Assembly (NCBI GenBank): GCA_009929735.1 | Contig: RZZU01000008.1 | Location: 1 to 64,000 of the forward strand | Length of the DNA: 64,000 nucleotides | Direction: 5' to 3' | Source: Clostridia bacterium | GTDB taxonomy: Bacteria > Bacillota > Clostridia > Lachnospirales > Anaerotignaceae | Part shown: positions 60,849 through 64,000 of the stretch, in pieces | Layout: each line of letters opens with the position of its first letter | How positions within the stretch are numbered: position 1 is the first letter of the stretch | Notes under the pieces: model-generated | Told to the model about the DNA's origin: nothing | Seen by the model: the letters and a program-made list of their open reading frames with translations, nothing else | The model's database searches: none | Made by a program: the position numbers and the translations under genes

Positions 60849-62945
60849 ATGGAAAATAAAGTTCCCGAAATATTTGGTTCAATGGTTTTTCATGAACACG
60901 TAATGAAGGAAAGATTACCCAAAAGCACCTACAAAACGATGCGCAAGGTAATGGAGGAAGGAAAGCGTTTAGACAAGGAAGTAGCGGATATTGTTGCAAA
61001 CGCTATGAAGGACTGGGCTGTTGAAAAGGGCGCTACCCACTTTACACATTGGTTCCAGCCTATGACAGGGATTACTGCGGAAAAACATGACAGCTTTATT
61101 GCGCCTGCGGGTGATGGACAGATCGTAATGGAATTTTCGGGGAAAGAGCTGATTCAGGGTGAGCCTGACGCATCCAGCTTTCCAAACGGCGGCCTGCGTG
61201 CAACCTTTGAAGCAAGGGGATATACTGCTTGGGATCCTACCTCCTTTGCATTTATAAAAGACAATACATTGTGTATTCCTACGGCCTTTTATTCCTACGG
61301 CGGGCAGGCATTGGATAAAAAAACACCTTTGCTGCGCTCAATGGAGGCGTTTAATAAGCAGGCTATGCGCATTATCAGATTGCTTGGGGACACCGAAACA
61401 AATCGTGTGATTACAACAGTAGGCTCCGAGCAGGAGTATTTCTTGATTGATAAAGAGGTTTATTTAAAGCGTAAGGATTTGGTTTACTGCGGCAGAACGC
61501 TTTACGGTGCAATGCCTCCTAAGGGTCAGGAACTTGATGATCATTATTTTGGTGCAATTAAGCCAAGAGTTAAGGATTTTATGACTGACTTGAATATTGA
61601 GCTTTGGAAACTGGGCATTTTGTCAAAAACGGAGCATAACGAAGTTGCACCTGCACAGCACGAATTGGCACCTGTTTTCACAACGGTTAACATTGCCTGT
61701 GACCATAATCAGCTAACCATGGAATTAATGAAAAAGGTGGCTGATAGACACGGTTTGGTTTGTCTTTTGCACGAAAAGCCTTTTGACGGTGTGAACGGCA
61801 GCGGTAAGCATAATAACTGGTCCATTTCCACTGACTTGGGTGCAAACTTACTGGAACCCGGTGATTCTCCTGCGGAAAACACAAGATTTTTACTTTTCTT
61901 GGTTGCATTGATTAAAGCTGTAGATGAATATCAGGATATGCTGCGTCTTTCCGTAGCTTCTGCTGGCAATGATCATCGTTTGGGTGCGAATGAAGCTCCT
62001 CCTGCCATTGTTTCCATGTTTGTTGGTGAAGACTTGGAGGAAGTATTGGATAGCATCGAAAGCGGCGCAGAGTATGCAGGCAAGGACAGAGAAATGATGA
62101 AGGTTGGCGTTCATGTTCTGCCCAGATTCTTTAAGGATACAACAGACAGAAACAGAACCTCACCTTTTGCTTTCACAGGCAATAAGTTTGAATTCCGTAT
62201 GTTAGGCAGTGCTGTTTCCATCGCTTGCCCTAACTTTATTTTAAATACCATTGTAGCGGAAGAACTATCTCTGTTTGCAGATCAGCTGGAAACTGCTGAG
62301 GATTTCACGACAGCTGTAAACGAATTGATTCGTACAACGGTGATAGAGCACAAGCGCATTATTTTCAATGGCAATAACTATTCCGATGAATGGGTTGTTG
62401 AAGCGGAAAAAAGAGGCTTGCTGAACCTGAAAACAACGGTAGATGTTATGCCTTACTATCTGGAAGAAAAGAATGTTACTGCTTTTACCAAGCATAGGGT
62501 TTTAACGAAAGAGGAAATTTATTCCCGCTACGAAATTTTGGTTGAAAACTACATTAAGGTTGTACATATTGAAGCCTTAACGATGTTGGATCTTGGCAAA
62601 AAGAGCATTTTGCCTGCGGTAAGTGCTTATGTGAAGGAATTGGCAGAAACAGTCGCTTTAAAAAGACAGATTTCCGCTGCAATTAACTGCCAAAGTGAAG
62701 AAGGTGTGGCGGTTGAGCTCTCCGACTTGTGCGCTGATTTTGCAGATAAGATGAAGAAACTTCAAGATTCCTTGGCAAAGGCAAAGGGATTTGGAGATGG
62801 GCAGGCAGAAGCGGAGCATTACAAAAATGCTGTTATCCCTGCCATGGTAGAATTGCGTGCGATTGCGGATAAGATGGAAGAAGAAGTTGGCGGAAAATAT
62901 TGGCCGTTCCCTACCTATGGCGAATTGTTATTTAGTGTACTGTAA
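60849..62945 (+). CDS. Type III glutamine synthetase (second copy)
   Basis: 698 residues, paralogous to the copy at 9181-11289. It shares [25 protein letters not shown] N-terminus, [57 protein letters not shown] and [17 protein letters not shown]. Differences such as ISTDLG against LGTDDG and a distinct C-terminal third suggest an old duplication. ATG 60849 lies 9 bases after AAAGGAGG; an in-frame TTG at 60840 overlaps the RBS and is rejected. Consensus promoter and structured leader upstream; asnB diverges. Which copy is the main assimilatory enzyme cannot be told. Confidence 0.93.
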   Translation: MENKVPEIFGSMVFHEHVMKERLPKSTYKTMRKVMEEGKRLDKEVADIVANAMKDWAVEKGATHFTHWFQPMTGITAEKHDSFIAPAGDGQIVMEFSGKELIQGEPDASSFPNGGLRATFEARGYTAWDPTSFAFIKDNTLCIPTAFYSYGGQALDKKTPLLRSMEAFNKQAMRIIRLLGDTETNRVITTVGSEQEYFLIDKEVYLKRKDLVYCGRTLYGAMPPKGQELDDHYFGAIKPRVKDFMTDLNIELWKLGILSKTEHNEVAPAQHELAPVFTTVNIACDHNQLTMELMKKVADRHGLVCLLHEKPFDGVNGSGKHNNWSISTDLGANLLEPGDSPAENTRFLLFLVALIKAVDEYQDMLRLSVASAGNDHRLGANEAPPAIVSMFVGEDLEEVLDSIESGAEYAGKDREMMKVGVHVLPRFFKDTTDRNRTSPFAFTGNKFEFRMLGSAVSIACPNFILNTIVAEELSLFADQLETAEDFTTAVNELIRTTVIEHKRIIFNGNNYSDEWVVEAEKRGLLNLKTTVDVMPYYLEEKNVTAFTKHRVLTKEEIYSRYEILVENYIKVVHIEALTMLDLGKKSILPAVSAYVKELAETVALKRQISAAINCQSEEGVAVELSDLCADFADKMKKLQDSLAKAKGFGDGQAEAEHYKNAVIPAMVELRAIADKMEEEVGGKYWPFPTYGELLFSVL

Positions 62946-63023
62946 TAGGATTCTGCAAAAAATTCAATATGGTTTTTCCCTTGTTTTATGTTATACTATA
63001 AAGCGGATTAGGAGGGAAATTAC

Positions 63024-63266
63024 ATGAATGAAAAGCAGATAGAGATTTTACAAATCATCCAAACATATTGTATAAATGGCAGAGAGCTTGACATAGCGGA
63101 TATTATGCAACTTGGCACCTCCTTGGCAATGCCACAGGTGTTGGAGGCGGTTCCTATTTTAGAAAATCAGGGCTATATTGAAGTCATTGAGATTGATATG
63201 TGCTGCGGTGCAGATTATATTGTTACGGGAATTACCCAAAAAGGAATACAATTTTTGAAGAATTAG
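63024..63266 (+). CDS. Small protein with winged-helix-like pattern
   Basis: 80 residues: QIEILQIIQTYCINGRELDIADIM then MPQVLEAVPILENQGYIEVIEIDMCCG and a final ITQKGIQFLKN. The order of helix-helix-helix and beta-wing resembles winged-helix regulators, and the ITQKGIQFL ending is common in them. No firm family. ATG follows TAGGAGGG; a strong terminator follows the stop. A local role, for example controlling the adjacent glutamine synthetase, is only a possibility. Confidence 0.7.
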   Translation: MNEKQIEILQIIQTYCINGRELDIADIMQLGTSLAMPQVLEAVPILENQGYIEVIEIDMCCGADYIVTGITQKGIQFLKN

Positions 63267-63276
63267 ATAGAAAAGT

Positions 63277-63312
63277 ATGCCACAGAATGATTGCGTTCTG
63301 TGGCATTTTTTA
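63277..63312 (+). terminator. Terminator after the small winged-helix-like gene
   Basis: ATGCCACAGAA pairs with TTCTGTGGCAT around an 8-base loop, then T6. Confidence 0.9.
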
Positions 63313-63545
63313 TGACCTTCAGTTCATTTTTTGAAAGCCGCTTTTCTCCCTAATGTATACAATAAGGTGTTTCGCAGAAATAGGCACACATGACGAAAAA
63401 GACAGAAATGTATATAAACCTACAATTTTGTATATTAAAATGCAATTTGATTCAAAAAATACATTTTATTAATTGGAAAATTATGATAAAATAATAAAAT
63501 ATAACAATAAAAAGCTTCTATTTCACCCGATTGGGGGGATGATTT

Positions 63546-64000
63546 ATGAGAAAGGCAATCATTTCAATTTTTTCAATAGCAATGGCGATAAGCATTTTTA
63601 TCTGTGGAATTTCAATTGTATTTGATGTTAGAGATGTACGTTTTAATCAGGAGAAGGTTGCTTTTTTAACCGATGGCTGGTTTTATCAATTGGAGGATGG
63701 GGAGAATGCCGAATTAACCGTGCCTATAAAAATTCCATATGCAATCGGGAAGCCGTATGATATTTTTCACACTTTCTATGGAACTATTCCTGCCGGCACT
63801 TTTTTTGGATTTCGATCTTCTCATCAAGAAGTTTTTGTTTCCTTGGATGGCAAAGAGATTTATTCCTTTGAAAAGGGGGCGGATATTCCAACCTTTCCGC
63901 ATTCGCCGGGCAGTACGTGGAATATTGTTGAGCTGCCGGAAATTCATCCGGGACAGGTATTAAAGATTACGGCAATATCCTACTACAAGAATTCCAATGA
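63546..64000 (+). CDS. Membrane sensor-like protein, N-terminal part (runs off the window)
   Basis: An open frame begins at ATG 63546 after GGGGGGATGATTT and remains open to the window end (151 codons). It starts with a signal-anchor (AIISIFSIAMAISIFICG) and continues with an extracellular beta-rich domain (FLTDGWFYQLEDGENAELTVP, GTFFGFRSSHQEVFVSLDGKEIYSFEKG). Such domains are common at the front of diguanylate cyclases, histidine kinases and other membrane receptors in Lachnospiraceae. The C-terminal output domain lies beyond the window, so no function can be given. 63313-63545 holds the promoter region. Confidence 0.75.
   Translation, partial: MRKAIISIFSIAMAISIFICGISIVFDVRDVRFNQEKVAFLTDGWFYQLEDGENAELTVPIKIPYAIGKPYDIFHTFYGTIPAGTFFGFRSSHQEVFVSLDGKEIYSFEKGADIPTFPHSPGSTWNIVELPEIHPGQVLKITAISYYKNSN

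Overview
The window is low-GC DNA from an anaerobic, amino-acid- and lactate-fermenting clostridium. The best guess is Anaerotignum or a close relative (the group of the former Clostridium propionicum). The strongest pointer is the cluster at 22.3-27.2 kb. It encodes a lactoyl-CoA dehydratase activator, both dehydratase subunits and a propionate CoA-transferase whose length (524 aa) and catalytic Glu324 match the C. propionicum enzyme. An [FeFe]-hydrogenase, ferredoxin-dependent 2-oxoacid oxidoreductase, Re-type citrate synthase and two type III glutamine synthetases fit the same kind of organism.

Layout. 0-2.5 kb: structured RNA or mobile-element remnant at the left edge, a probable group B [FeFe]-hydrogenase and an ECF-type S component. 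3.0-6.4 kb: nadA-nadB-nadC (de novo NAD synthesis) behind a long leader. 6.6-8.3 kb: a decayed YibE/F pseudogene and an AEC permease. 9.1-11.3 kb: first type III glutamine synthetase. 11.6-15.1 kb: P-loop ATPase plus a four-subunit 2-oxoacid:ferredoxin oxidoreductase. 15.5-21.5 kb: ZapA, U32 peptidase, FtsW/RodA-type glycosyltransferase and its partner penicillin-binding protein. 22.0-27.2 kb: acrylate-pathway operon. 27.7-29.2 kb: secreted SLH/CAP protein. 29.5-34.1 kb (minus): Re-citrate synthase, aconitase and NAD-isocitrate dehydrogenase, the oxidative half-TCA route to 2-oxoglutarate. 34.4-35.4 kb: orphan lipoprotein. 35.5-42.6 kb: polA, coaE, lytic transglycosylase, peptide-binding lipoprotein, galT-like gene and a small membrane protein. 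42.7-44.5 kb (minus): tRNA-Leu(CAA), cyclophilin, phosphoesterase. 44.8-51.0 kb: dinB, small proteins, radC, PspC, trpS and an HtrA protease. 51.2-58.3 kb: an unusual three-gene operon. 58.5-62.9 kb: asnB behind a T-box, and a second type III glutamine synthetase with a structured leader. The right edge cuts into a membrane sensor-like gene.

How it fits together. Lactate is activated by CoA transfer, dehydrated to acryloyl-CoA by a radical enzyme, and the product exchanged for propionate; the acryloyl-CoA reductase is not here. Citrate-synthase, aconitase and IDH make 2-oxoglutarate. Glutamine synthetases and AsnB use the resulting amino-acid skeletons, AsnB being controlled by tRNA-Asn charging.

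The most unusual locus is 51.2-58.3 kb. It holds a 1616-residue protein combining an HD domain, a helical-repeat middle, a NadD-like nucleotidyltransferase and a phosphoribosyltransferase-like C-terminus. It is co-transcribed with a divergent lactate/malate-dehydrogenase homologue and a cysteine-bearing flavodoxin-fold protein. The parts suggest nucleotide or pyridine-cofactor chemistry, but I cannot assign a function and regard it as the best candidate for an undescribed system.
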